64,000 nucleotides of DNA from Treponema sp. (GTDB taxonomy: Bacteria > Spirochaetota > Spirochaetia > Treponematales > Treponemataceae), in NCBI GenBank assembly GCA_017934745.1, contig JAGBIY010000041.1, positions 1-64,000 of the forward strand. The letters run 5' to 3'. Within the stretch, counting starts at the first letter, position 1. Each line of letters opens with the position of its first letter. Position numbers and translations under genes: made by a program. Below are positions 36,780-44,059 of this stretch, piece after piece. The notes under the pieces were generated by a model. That model ran no database searches. It saw only the letters and a program-made list of their open reading frames with translations, and was not told the DNA's origin.

Positions 36780-36940
36780 GCGAGTAACAAGGGAGTAGCT
36801 TGCGTCCACTTGGACGTAGCATGATTTCGTCATCACGGGAGAAATCCCCGGAATATGTTCGAAGGAAAGTGCACTTTCTTTTAGAAGCGAGACTTTTACT
36901 GCAAATCTTTTGCGTTTGCGGGAAAAGTCTCTTTTTTTTC
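36780..36940 (+). promoter_or_regulatory. yybP-ykoY (manganese) riboswitch with overlapping terminator
   Basis: The 5' conserved loop AAGGGAGTAGC (36789-36799) and the 3' conserved loop GCGAGACTTTTAC (36887-36899) correspond to the two Mn2+-binding loops of the yybP-ykoY class (consensus GGGGAGUAGC and GAGACCUUUGCC). They are joined by helices GCGTCC/GGACGT, ATGA-ttt-cGTCAT and CGGGA-gaaa-TCCCCG. P1 is GTAAcAAG with CTTTTAC. GAGACTTTT (36889-36897) is also complementary to AAAAGTCTC (36923-36931), followed by eight T: a rho-independent terminator competing with the aptamer. Ligand binding should free the downstream cation-exchanger gene, which fits the class. Confidence 0.85.
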
Positions 36941-36968
36941 CTGCGGACGTGTCCATCAGGAGGAAACC

Positions 36969-37958
36969 ATGATTTTTCTTTACTCTGTTGTTCTGCTTCT
37001 TGCGTTCGCCGTCCTTGTGAAAGGTGCCGACATCTTCGTGGACGGAAGCTCCAATCTAGCCAGAATCCTGAAGATTCCGGGCGTGGTCATCGGGCTCACC
37101 GTCGTGGCTCTCGGAACCAGCATGCCGGAGCTTGCCGTGAGCGTGTCCGCTTCTGTGCAGGGGGCGAACGAAATCGCACTGTCGAATGTCGTAGGCTCGA
37201 ACATCTTCAACCTGCTCGGTGTGCTTGGAATCTGCGCCTTGATTAGGCCGCTTCCTGTCGAAAGGTCGATTCTGAGCCGAGATTTCCCCGTCTCAATTTC
37301 AACAACTCTCCTCGTTTTCATCGTCGTGGCTCTCGGCTCCGTTTTGGGCGGCGGTTTCTTGGATTTGGGCATGGAGGAGAATGCTGGTGTCGTCTCTCGC
37401 CTGTTCGGCTTGGTCATGATTGCCATCTTCCTCGTCTACATCACTTCCCTTGTCGTGTGCGCCAGGCGGAATCCTGAGCCTGAAAGCGCGGAATCGGCTG
37501 AACAGAAGGAAACGCCGCTTTGGAAGTGCCTCCTCTTCATCGCTCTCGGACTTGTCCTCATCATCGCCGGAGGAAAGGCGGTCGTCTTCGGAGCGCAGAA
37601 CATCGCCCGCTTCTTCGGCATGAGCGAGACGCTCATCGGGCTTACGATTGTCGCGATAGGGACTTCCCTTCCTGAACTCGTCACTTCGATTGTCGCCGCG
37701 CGAAAAGGCGAGGTCTCGCTGGCAGTCGGAAACGTGCTCGGCTCGAACATCTTCAACCTTCTCTTCATCCTCGGTCTCTCGGCCGCGATTGTGCCCGTTT
37801 CCGTGAACGTGGCCTCCGTCTACGACATGCTCATATTGATTTTCGTGAGCGCGCTCTCGTGGATTTTCTCAATCACGAAACGCCGGATAGGCCGCTTCGA
37901 GGGCGCCGTCATGGTACTCCTCTACATCTGCTCCACGATTTTCGCGATTCTGCGCTAG
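36969..37958 (+). CDS. CaCA-family cation antiporter (YrbG-like), Mn riboswitch-controlled
   Basis: 329 residues, about ten helices in two inverted halves. Each half carries the alpha-repeat: VVALGTSMPELAVSVSA with NVVGSNIFNLLGVLG in the first, IVAIGTSLPELVTSIVAA with NVLGSNIFNLLFILG in the second. These Glu and Asn/Ser residues bind the cation in Ca2+/Na+ exchangers. Behind a manganese riboswitch the likely cargo is Mn2+ (or Ca2+) export; this is inference from context. CAGGAGG 6 nt upstream sets the start. A small antitoxin-like gene converges on its 3' end with 4 bp overlap. Confidence 0.92.
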   Translation: MIFLYSVVLLLAFAVLVKGADIFVDGSSNLARILKIPGVVIGLTVVALGTSMPELAVSVSASVQGANEIALSNVVGSNIFNLLGVLGICALIRPLPVERSILSRDFPVSISTTLLVFIVVALGSVLGGGFLDLGMEENAGVVSRLFGLVMIAIFLVYITSLVVCARRNPEPESAESAEQKETPLWKCLLFIALGLVLIIAGGKAVVFGAQNIARFFGMSETLIGLTIVAIGTSLPELVTSIVAARKGEVSLAVGNVLGSNIFNLLFILGLSAAIVPVSVNVASVYDMLILIFVSALSWIFSITKRRIGRFEGAVMVLLYICSTIFAILR

Positions 37959-38140
37959 CGTCCTTTTGAGGTAGCCGCATCAACGCCGCCTTCGTGCACG
38001 GGGACGGCGTTGTTTTTTGCGCTTTGCTCTGCGTTGGCTTTTTTGCGATTGCTCAGGACCAAATCCAGAAAATGCGAGACAAAATCAAAATCCTGCTCGC
38101 TCACCATCCTCAATTTTTTTTCCAAAACTGCATACGGCAT
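37955..38140 (-). CDS. Small DUF2281/antitoxin-like protein
   Basis: 61 residues, MPYAVLEKKLRMVSEQDFDF then VSHFLDLVL, resembling the short helical DUF2281 proteins often found as antitoxins (opening M-x-Y-x-x-L-E, then V-x-D/H-F-L/I-D-x-L). A good SD (GGAGGTGAG) precedes the ATG. No toxin gene adjoins it; downstream in the same direction is the 3' end of the convergent exchanger. It could be an orphan antitoxin. Confidence 0.55.
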   Translation of the reverse strand: MPYAVLEKKLRMVSEQDFDFVSHFLDLVLSNRKKANAEQSAKNNAVPVHEGGVDAATSKGR

Positions 38141-38210
38141 AATCTCACCTCCGCTACAAGTTTATCATACTTTTTACATGTCGTTCCTGCCGTTTCACTG
38201 TGAAAACTTA

Positions 38211-38245
38211 ATTTTCAATTCTCAACTTTCAACTTTCAATTTTCC
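38211..38245. repeat. Heptanucleotide tandem repeat upstream of a lipoprotein gene
   Basis: Five 7-bp units in a row: ATTTTCA, ATTCTCA, ACTTTCA, ACTTTCA, ATTTTCC. They end about 12 bp upstream of a TTGACT that could be the -35 of the lipoprotein gene at 38350. A related array lies at 40115-40142 before another lipoprotein gene. Confidence 0.75.
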
Positions 38246-38349
38246 AATCCTCTTGTTTGACTACTTTTTTTTTGTATGCTTGTATAGTATTTTTGCTGAT
38301 TTTCATGTTGTTTTCAGCAAAAGAGAAATTTTTAACGGAGGAATCTGTC

Positions 38350-39270
38350 ATGAAACTTTCAAAAAAAATCTTGGCGGCAGTGTCCATTGTCGCTCTTGCC
38401 GCATCTGCCGCATTCTTCGCTTCCTGCACTGACGACGAGGATGACGAGAAAATCACCACGCCGCACGCTACGCTCCCGGAAAGCGTGGGTGCGAACCCGT
38501 TCGCGGGAAAGACGTGGGAGATGAGCGATATTAGCGACGGTCAGGAAGTCGATTCAGAATGTTGGAAATTCTCCGATACTATGGCGACGTGGCGACATGA
38601 ATATTACCGCGATGGAGAGCTTTTTGCAGACAATTATGTCTACAACTATTCGTACAATGCGGACGAAAATCTTCTTTATCTCTCATTTCAGTCAGCATTT
38701 GGGACAGATGATGGTGGAGAATGGTCGTATGCGAGCCTAGAGGATTTCAAGAAAACTTGTGAAGAGTACGGTTATTCTTCTGTAGCGACTGAGATGGAAC
38801 TTGAATGGGCAGAACAAGAGTTTTCCACCCTTGAAATCAATAAATACACGATTGACGGTGACTCGTTGAAGCTTGAAGACTACTTCGACGGCTCGTTGCC
38901 GACTTTGTGTGAATTTGAAAAAGAGTTTACGGAAGACGAACTTCTTTATGAGGATTCTTCAATTAGCTATGGATATGTGAGATTGGATCGTGTAATTGTA
39001 TACACCCCGTCCGACCATAGTTATATCTATTATCCGACTTTCAAAAACGGCTCGTTCAGCGGAAAAGTCTACGACGAGGATGCAAACACTCTCGGCATCA
39101 TAAGCGGCACCTACACGACGAGCGGCTCCGGCACCGCTGAATCCGGCTGCACCGTGACGCTGAACTTCACGTCGATTCCGAGCGGAATCCCGGTAATCGT
39201 GACCGGCAAGGATTATGTGCTTGAGATGTCCGAGCGGTATGAATACACATACACGCTCGTGAGCGAGTAG
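38350..39270 (+). CDS. Lipoprotein of unknown function with mosaic base composition
   Basis: 306 residues with a lipoprotein signal ending FFASC (Cys about 22). The N-terminal mature part has the acidic linker TDDEDDEK. The C-terminal ~60 residues (FSGKVYDEDANTLGIISGTY onward, ending YTYTLVSE) look like a small beta domain. The middle (about residues 60-220, DNA 38530-39010) is AT-rich in codon choice, while both ends use the GC-rich codons of the rest of the window. The start 38350 follows ACGGAGG; an upstream in-frame ATG (38257) has none. Surface exposure and recombination of the middle part are plausible. Family not recognised. Confidence 0.75.
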   Translation: MKLSKKILAAVSIVALAASAAFFASCTDDEDDEKITTPHATLPESVGANPFAGKTWEMSDISDGQEVDSECWKFSDTMATWRHEYYRDGELFADNYVYNYSYNADENLLYLSFQSAFGTDDGGEWSYASLEDFKKTCEEYGYSSVATEMELEWAEQEFSTLEINKYTIDGDSLKLEDYFDGSLPTLCEFEKEFTEDELLYEDSSISYGYVRLDRVIVYTPSDHSYIYYPTFKNGSFSGKVYDEDANTLGIISGTYTTSGSGTAESGCTVTLNFTSIPSGIPVIVTGKDYVLEMSERYEYTYTLVSE

Positions 39271-39332
39271 GGGAAAATAGAGAAAAAACTCCAGCGGCCA
39301 AGCCTGTGCATTGGAATGTGGCCGCTTGAGGT

Positions 39333-39656
39333 TTAGAAAAAGCGCAGCAGTTGAATGTAGTTCGTATTTTCTGATTTCGAGAACCGCTCTCCATAAACAC
39401 GAAAGCGATTGTTTTCATTCTGGTAAAAATCCAAGAGAGGTTTCTTGTTTGTGAAATATGCAGAAATTTGACCTTCATCGTCTAGAATGAGATGCGTGAC
39501 GGAAATTTTGCGCCTGGCAAATTCAACAGCGTTGTTTTTGATGAAATTTTCAATTTCTGGATTTTTTTCGCATTTGAATTCGGAAAGCGCGGAAACGACC
39601 TCGCTCTCTCCGACCGAATCAATCAGGCTTGAAATCTTTACAACGCTGAAATTCAT
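39333..39656 (-). pseudogene. GNAT-type toxin-like acetyltransferase, C-terminally truncated
   Basis: About 107 residues. The N-terminal half of a GNAT of the toxin-like class is visible: FKCEKNPEIENFIKNNAVEF, then SVTHLILDDEGQISAYFTNK. These match the start of the full-length GNAT at 49128-49700, which continues with the acetyl-CoA-binding and C-terminal parts. Here the frame ends in YIQLLRFF soon after the second strand, so the acetyl-CoA P-loop (Q/R-x-x-G-x-G/A) is missing. ATG 39656 overlaps the stop of the upstream small gene (ATGA). Probably an inactivated toxin; a short functional protein is less likely. Confidence 0.6.
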
Positions 39657-39835
39657 CTGTCTTTTCTTTTTTTCCAAAGAGCTTTGATTTCCGAGGGAAG
39701 TTCGATGAACGAGCCTTTTTCCTTTTCTTGCTTTTTCTGAGATTCGGTCGCCGAAATATCAAGGGCGTTCACAAAATTCTCGGCTTTCACCGAGTCTGTT
39801 ATGTTGAAATTCGCAAAAATACTTGAAGTCGCCAT
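39653..39835 (-). CDS. Small antitoxin-like partner of the truncated GNAT
   Basis: 60 residues opening MATSSIFANFNITDSVKAEN, FVNALD, with a Lys/Glu-rich centre and ending ALWKKRKDR. Proteins with this opening are commonly encoded immediately upstream of GNAT-type toxins. SD AGGGAGG precedes the ATG and the stop overlaps the GNAT start by 4 bp, the usual toxin-antitoxin layout. The same arrangement, also with a 60-residue first protein, occurs at 49128-49879. Confidence 0.6.
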   Translation of the reverse strand: MATSSIFANFNITDSVKAENFVNALDISATESQKKQEKEKGSFIELPSEIKALWKKRKDR

Positions 39836-39900
39836 GTTGATACCTCCCTACAGTTTTTGTGATATTCAAAAGGTCTTTTTGAGCATCATAAATAATATAT

Positions 39901-40066
39901 GGGCGAAAGTCGAGTTTTCACAGCTCAATGGCTGAAACAAGCGGAAGCGGGGTTCCACAGCCGAATACACTCAGCCACCGCGAAGCGGTACTGCCGTATT
40001 CGGCTGTGGGTTCCCGCTGGGAGCTTGTTTCAGCAAATACGATACGCATAAACTCGACTTTTGCCC
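39901..40066. repeat. Palindromic intergenic element, copy 4 (best preserved)
   Basis: The most complete copy. Terminal inverted repeats GGGCGAAAGTCGAGTTT (39901-39917) and AAACTCGACTTTTGCCC (40050-40066) match at 16 of 17. Outer stem GCTGAAACAAGC/GCTTGTTTCAGC is perfect (12 bp), AGCGGG pairs with CCCGCT, and the inner stem CCACAGCCGAATAC (39955-39968)/GTATTCGGCTGTGG (39996-40009) is perfect (14 bp). The loop contains CCGC-gaa-GCGG and TACTGCC. No ORF. Lies between divergent genes. Confidence 0.9.
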
Positions 40067-40114
40067 TAATAATGAAATAAAAAATCGGCAATCAAAAAAA
40101 CTCCAGCCGTCTTC

Positions 40115-40142
40115 ATTCTCAATTCTCAATTCTCAACTTTCA
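40115..40142. repeat. Heptanucleotide tandem repeat upstream of the solute-binding lipoprotein
   Basis: Four 7-bp units: ATTCTCA three times, then ACTTTCA. The array ends 7 bp before the -35 hexamer of the promoter at 40150-40178. Confidence 0.75.
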
Positions 40143-40149
40143 TTTTCCT

Positions 40150-40178
40150 TTGTAATCCCGCTTCGTGGATGCTAGAAT
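40150..40178 (+). promoter_or_regulatory. Promoter of the orphan solute-binding lipoprotein gene
   Basis: TTGTAA (40150-40155), 17-bp spacer, TAGAAT (40173-40178); start of translation at 40212 with SD TGGAGGG. Confidence 0.65.
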
Positions 40179-40211
40179 TGAAACACACTGTTTAACTTTT
40201 TGGAGGGTTTC

Positions 40212-41786
40212 ATGAGAAAAAGTGGAAAAATCGTGGCGGCGGCTGTGTGCGCCTCTCTTGCGCTGCCGTTCGTTTCGGGCTGCAAAGGAAAAGCCGAGGA
40301 GGGCAAGGCCGAAAGCAAGCCCGTGGAAATAACAATGTGGTACGGCGGAACCGTGAGCGAGGCGGGGGAGCCTCCGAGCGATTGGGTCGCCTACGACATC
40401 ATCAGGGAGAAACTCGGAATCGACTTGAAGCTGACGATGCTTCCGTCGAGCGAGACCGACCGCGACGCCAAACTCAACGCGACGGCGGCCGCGAAGACTC
40501 TTCCCGATGTCTTTACCGTGAACAGGGAACCGTGGCTCAAGATGATTGAGGGCGGAATGCTTTCGACAGTGGACGACATGTACGAGAAGATGCCGAACAG
40601 GACGAAGATAATGTACGACGAGACCGCCCGCAACTTCACGACCGTGAACGGACATTCGTACGGCTTGGCGAGTCCGGGCTCCATCGCGAGGAACGAAGGC
40701 CTCCTCATTAGGAAGGACTGGCTCGACAGGCTCGGACTCCAGGTCCCAAAGACCACCGAGGAATTTCTTGAGGTGATGAAGGCGTTCACTGAAAAGGACC
40801 CGGACGGAAACGGCCAGAACGACACATACGGATTCGGCGCCTTCCTCGAAATCTACCAGCACCAGGAAGGTTTCGGGCGCAGGCTTGAGCCTATCATGGG
40901 CGCGTTCGGAGTCGAGGGCACTTGGAGCATGAAGAAGGAGACTGCCGGCCTCAACGTCCTCCGCCCTGAGTACTACGACGCCGTCGAATTCGTCAAGAGG
41001 ATGGTGGACGAGAAGGCGATAGACCCCAACTGGCTCGTCTACAAGAAGGACGACTTCCGCGCCGCATGGAAGCAGGGAAAATTCGGAATCATGCGCGAGC
41101 AGAACGCGGCTTTCGCTTCCGAGTCGAACTACAAGCCTTTCGACAAGAACTTCCCGGACGGAGAGTGGATTGTCATCGACCCGCCTGTCGGCCCTTCCGG
41201 AAAGTCCTCCACCGGATGCTTCATTCAGGGCTACAGAATCACGGCAATTTCAAAGAACGCGGAGTCCAAGAAGGACGCAATCGCGCGCCTCTTTGAATGG
41301 ATGAGCAGCGACGAGGGCTACTACCTTCTCGGCTGGGGCGTCGAGGGCGTGAACTACACGAAGAACGCAGACGGAGTCCCTGTGACCGACAATCTCCCCG
41401 ACCCGTCCAAGGCCTTCTCGAAGCCTGAGATGCAGCCTCTCACCCAGCTCCGCGCTTATGTCTTCTACAACAGCAACGTGGAGCTCTACTCCCGCTATCC
41501 GACCTACGAGACCGAATTCTCGCACAAGAAGATGTCCGCGCTCGATGTCCTGAACCAGATGGACAAGCTTCCGTACACGCCTGCCGTCGGCTCCGACTCC
41601 ATGCCGGCTCCAGACGCAGACCTCAAACGCTTCTACGAGCAGGGCATAATCGAATTCGTCACAGGAAAGAGGGAACTCACACACGAGAATTGGGACGCGT
41701 TCATAGCCCAGTTCAAGCAGATCGGCGGAGAGAACTGGAACCAGGCGGGAATCGCATACGCCACGGAGAACAATCTGCTTTATTGA
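40212..41786 (+). CDS. Extracellular solute-binding lipoprotein, ABC family 1 (LipO/oligosaccharide type)
   Basis: 524 residues. Lipoprotein signal ending VSGC (about Cys 24). The mature protein starts EITMWYGG, followed by DWVAYDIIREKLGIDLKLTM, the LPDVF hinge motif, GLASPGSIARNEGLLIRKDW, LGLQVPKTTEEFLEVMKAFT, and DPDGNGQNDTYGFG, a calcium-loop-like segment typical of LplA/family-1 sugar-binding lipoproteins. It would capture an oligosaccharide for an ABC importer. No permease or ATPase genes adjoin it, so it is an orphan component. Strong SD TGGAGGG defines ATG 40212. Confidence 0.9.
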   Translation: MRKSGKIVAAAVCASLALPFVSGCKGKAEEGKAESKPVEITMWYGGTVSEAGEPPSDWVAYDIIREKLGIDLKLTMLPSSETDRDAKLNATAAAKTLPDVFTVNREPWLKMIEGGMLSTVDDMYEKMPNRTKIMYDETARNFTTVNGHSYGLASPGSIARNEGLLIRKDWLDRLGLQVPKTTEEFLEVMKAFTEKDPDGNGQNDTYGFGAFLEIYQHQEGFGRRLEPIMGAFGVEGTWSMKKETAGLNVLRPEYYDAVEFVKRMVDEKAIDPNWLVYKKDDFRAAWKQGKFGIMREQNAAFASESNYKPFDKNFPDGEWIVIDPPVGPSGKSSTGCFIQGYRITAISKNAESKKDAIARLFEWMSSDEGYYLLGWGVEGVNYTKNADGVPVTDNLPDPSKAFSKPEMQPLTQLRAYVFYNSNVELYSRYPTYETEFSHKKMSALDVLNQMDKLPYTPAVGSDSMPAPDADLKRFYEQGIIEFVTGKRELTHENWDAFIAQFKQIGGENWNQAGIAYATENNLLY

Positions 41787-41991
41787 ACAAAATGCTTTTA
41801 TGCTCTATCATCTTGAACCATGAATTGTTTGGCACTACTTCTTCTATCTGACCTTGGTTTCTCAGTTTTAAGTCGCTGAAAGGCAGTGTATTCAATTCAT
41901 AGTTCGTGGATTCTACAGACCTGTTGCTTTTGGCGGCAGGTCTTTTTTATTTTCAAATCAAAAAAATTATTTATAGAAGGAGAAAAAAAGT
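41787..41991 (+). other. Leader of leuA with terminator-like hairpin
   Basis: Contains a terminator at 41917-41950 (AGACCTG/CAGGTCT then TTTTT), which could end read-through or attenuate leuA. No T-box motif and no Leu-rich leader peptide were seen. An antisense frame (41895 to about 41713, minus) reads NTLPFSDLKLRNQGQIEEVV, protein-like but without SD and running into the SBP gene; its nature is unclear. Confidence 0.5.
41917..41950 (+). terminator. Rho-independent terminator upstream of leuA
   Basis: AGACCTG (41917-41923) with CAGGTCT (41937-41943), followed by TTTTTTATTTT; 40 bp before the leuA start. Confidence 0.8.
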
Positions 41992-43671
41992 ATGAACGCG
42001 TCAAAATACAAGCCGTTTCCAGGAGCGGAACTCAAAAGCAGGACATGGCCGGACAAGAGAATCGAAAAAGCGCCGATTTGGTGCTCTGTCGACCTTCGCG
42101 ACGGAAACCAGGCTCTCATCGACCCGATGGGAATCGAGACAAAGCTCAAGTTCTTCGATTTGCTCGTGAAAATCGGCTTCAAGGAAATCGAAATCTGCTT
42201 CCCATCGGCTTCCGACACTGAATTCGACTTCTGCAGGCGGCTCATCGACGAAAAGCACATCCCTGACGATGTGACAATCCAGGTCCTCTGCCAGGCGCGC
42301 GAGCACCTCATCAAGAAGACGATGGAAGCGATAAAGGGCGCGCCGAACGTCATTTTCCACATCTACAATTCGACTTCTCCGGCTCAGAGAAAGTACGTCT
42401 TCAACAAATCAAAGGAAGAAATCATCAAAATCGCTGTCGACGGTGTGAAGTGCATTAAAGAGTGCATGAAGGACTTGAGCGAGGACGAGAGAAAGAGAAT
42501 CCGCCTTGAGTATTCTCCTGAAAGCTTCTCCATGACCGAAATCGACTACGCGATTGAAATCTGCAACGCTGTCGGAAAGGAGTGGGGATTCTCGGCGGAG
42601 AACAAAATCATCTACAACCTGCCTTCGACCGTCGAGTGCTACACCCCGAACGTGTACGCCGACTCTATCGAATATTTCGCTTCCAAAGTGGAGAACCGAG
42701 AGAACGTCATCATCTCGACGCACTGCCACAACGACCGCGGAACCGGAGTCGCCGCCTGCGAGCTTGGTCTTCTTGCCGGCGCCGACCGCGTCGAGGGCTG
42801 TCTTTTCGGAAACGGAGAGCGCACCGGAAACCTCGACATCGTGACTGTCGCGCTCAACATGTTCAGCGAGGGCGTGGACCCTGAACTCGACTTCTCGAAC
42901 CTGCCTGAAATCGCGGACGCATACCAGGAATTCACAAAGATGGACATTCCTCCGCGCACTCCTTATGCCGGCGGACTCGCATATACGGCACTTTCCGGCG
43001 GACACCAGGACGCTATCGCGAAAGGACTCGCCGCGCGCGCGAAAATGGACGAGGGCGCAATCTGGGACGTTCCGTACATCCTCATCGACCCGCACGACAT
43101 CGGGCGCAAGTACGAGGGAATCATCAGAATCAATTCCCAGAGCGGAAAGGGCGGCTCTTCATTCATCCTTGAACACAACTACGGCTACGCAATTCCGAAG
43201 GCGATGCAGCCTGCAATCGGCGATTTGATAAAGACCGAGTCGGACAAGGCGCAGAGGGAGCTTCAGCCTGAGGAAATCCTCAAGTTCTTCGAGCGGCAGT
43301 GGATTACGAACCGCGCCCGCTTCTCAGTCGTCGATTTCGCTTCCACCCAGCTTGAGTCGTCCAAGGAGTCCGGCTCCGTCGAGCACGTCTCCTGCCGCGG
43401 CGTGGTGAGAATCGATGGCGAGCAGGTCTCCATCGGCGGCATCGGAAACGGTCCGTTGGACGCTTTCGTTTCGGCTCTCTCTTCGACGAAGGCTCCGAAG
43501 TTCAACATCACGGCTTTCCACGAGCACTCCCTCGGCCAGGGAAGCGACACGAGCGCGGTCGCCTACGTCCAGATAACGACCGAAAGCGGCGAGAAATTCT
43601 GGGGCGTCGGAAAGTCCTCGAACGTCGGACGCGCTGGTATCGAGGCTGTCGTGTCGGCGTTGAACCAGTAG
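41992..43671 (+). CDS. leuA: 2-isopropylmalate synthase
   Basis: 559 residues, the long LeuA2 type. It condenses acetyl-CoA with 2-oxoisovalerate in leucine synthesis. Visible are the catalytic/metal segment CSVDLRDGNQALIDPM, FHIYNSTSPAQRKYVF, EYSPESFSMTEIDYAIEIC, the metal histidines in STHCHNDRGTGVAACELG, GCLFGNGERTGNLDIVT, and a C-terminal regulatory domain with GVVRIDGEQVSIGGIGNGPLDAF and HSLGQGSDTSAVAYV. The latter is typical of leucine feedback domains. AAGGAG precedes ATG 41992. No other leu genes are adjacent. Confidence 0.95.
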   Translation: MNASKYKPFPGAELKSRTWPDKRIEKAPIWCSVDLRDGNQALIDPMGIETKLKFFDLLVKIGFKEIEICFPSASDTEFDFCRRLIDEKHIPDDVTIQVLCQAREHLIKKTMEAIKGAPNVIFHIYNSTSPAQRKYVFNKSKEEIIKIAVDGVKCIKECMKDLSEDERKRIRLEYSPESFSMTEIDYAIEICNAVGKEWGFSAENKIIYNLPSTVECYTPNVYADSIEYFASKVENRENVIISTHCHNDRGTGVAACELGLLAGADRVEGCLFGNGERTGNLDIVTVALNMFSEGVDPELDFSNLPEIADAYQEFTKMDIPPRTPYAGGLAYTALSGGHQDAIAKGLAARAKMDEGAIWDVPYILIDPHDIGRKYEGIIRINSQSGKGGSSFILEHNYGYAIPKAMQPAIGDLIKTESDKAQRELQPEEILKFFERQWITNRARFSVVDFASTQLESSKESGSVEHVSCRGVVRIDGEQVSIGGIGNGPLDAFVSALSSTKAPKFNITAFHEHSLGQGSDTSAVAYVQITTESGEKFWGVGKSSNVGRAGIEAVVSALNQ

Positions 43672-43692
43672 TGTAACGTGTAAAATTTCATG

Positions 43693-43738
43693 TCAACCTG
43701 TTCGGGAATTTTTTCTGGGCAGGTTTTATTTTTTTTAG
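43693..43738 (+). terminator. Terminator of leuA
   Basis: AACCTG pairs with CAGGTT, followed by TTATTTTTTTT. A short stem with a strong U tract. Confidence 0.75.
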
Positions 43739-43818
43739 GGAATTTCGAAATCAGCAGAATGGAATATGAAAATTCTAAAATTGAAGCTTGATTATCAATT
43801 GTGATTTTCGGCCGTGTG

Positions 43819-43950
43819 AAAAAAAAGGGCTCGATGTTCGACGAACACCGAGCCCCCAAAGGAGAGGAGGATGCAGAAAACAGATGTGCCAAATGAAAGT
43901 GCGGTTGAGAAAAGCCGCACAAGCAGCACCTGCGAAAAACTGCAGTGATT
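43819..43950 (-). ncRNA. Candidate small RNA or leader region (hypothesis)
   Basis: Read on the minus strand, this segment ends in a perfect intrinsic terminator, GGGCTCGGTGTTC/GAACATCGAGCCC followed by eight T (plus A at 43819-43826). A second hairpin GTGCGG/CCGCAC lies about 55 nt upstream, and between them is an unpaired CCTCCTCTCC, which is complementary to Shine-Dalgarno sequences. This is the layout of an anti-SD small RNA. No convincing minus-strand promoter was found. The opposite strand carries a possible 25-codon ORF (43871-43948), so the strand of transcription is unresolved. Confidence 0.4.
43871..43948 (+). CDS. Possible 25-residue peptide
   Basis: ATG CAG ... TGA, 25 codons, preceded directly by AAAGGAGAGGAGG, an exceptionally strong SD. 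The peptide is polar (VPNESAVEKSRTSST) with no recognised motif. It overlaps the antisense small-RNA candidate. Either this is a leader peptide gene, or the SD-like run is just the complement of an anti-SD element in the small RNA. Confidence 0.3.
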   Translation: MQKTDVPNESAVEKSRTSSTCEKLQ

Positions 43951-44023
43951 GATAAGAAAACTCTTGCAATCACAAAATCAAACAGCAGAATTACTGTTCG
44001 GTTACAAAGATAATGAGAATTTT

Positions 44024-44052
44024 TTGAAAAATCAACGAAATTGCACTAGAAT
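44024..44052 (+). promoter_or_regulatory. Leaderless-type promoter of the M16 protease pair
   Basis: TTGAAA (44024-44029), 17-bp spacer, TAGAAT (44047-44052), then 7 nt to ATG 44060. No SD is present, so transcription probably starts at or next to the ATG. Confidence 0.65.
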
Positions 44053-44059
44053 CACGTCC

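Noticed and set aside
1..40066. CRISPR array from the repeated elements
   Set aside because: Copies are kilobases apart, about 140-200 bp long and palindromic; there are no regular spacers and no cas genes.
41713..41895. Minus-strand 60-residue ORF starting NTLPFSDLKLRNQGQIEE
   Set aside because: Protein-like in part but no SD, and its last third is antisense to the solute-binding protein gene; kept only as a note in the leuA leader feature.
41787..41991. Leucine T-box or Leu-leader attenuator for leuA
   Set aside because: No T-box AGGGTGGNACCGCG sequence and no run of Leu codons in a small ORF; only a plain terminator is seen.
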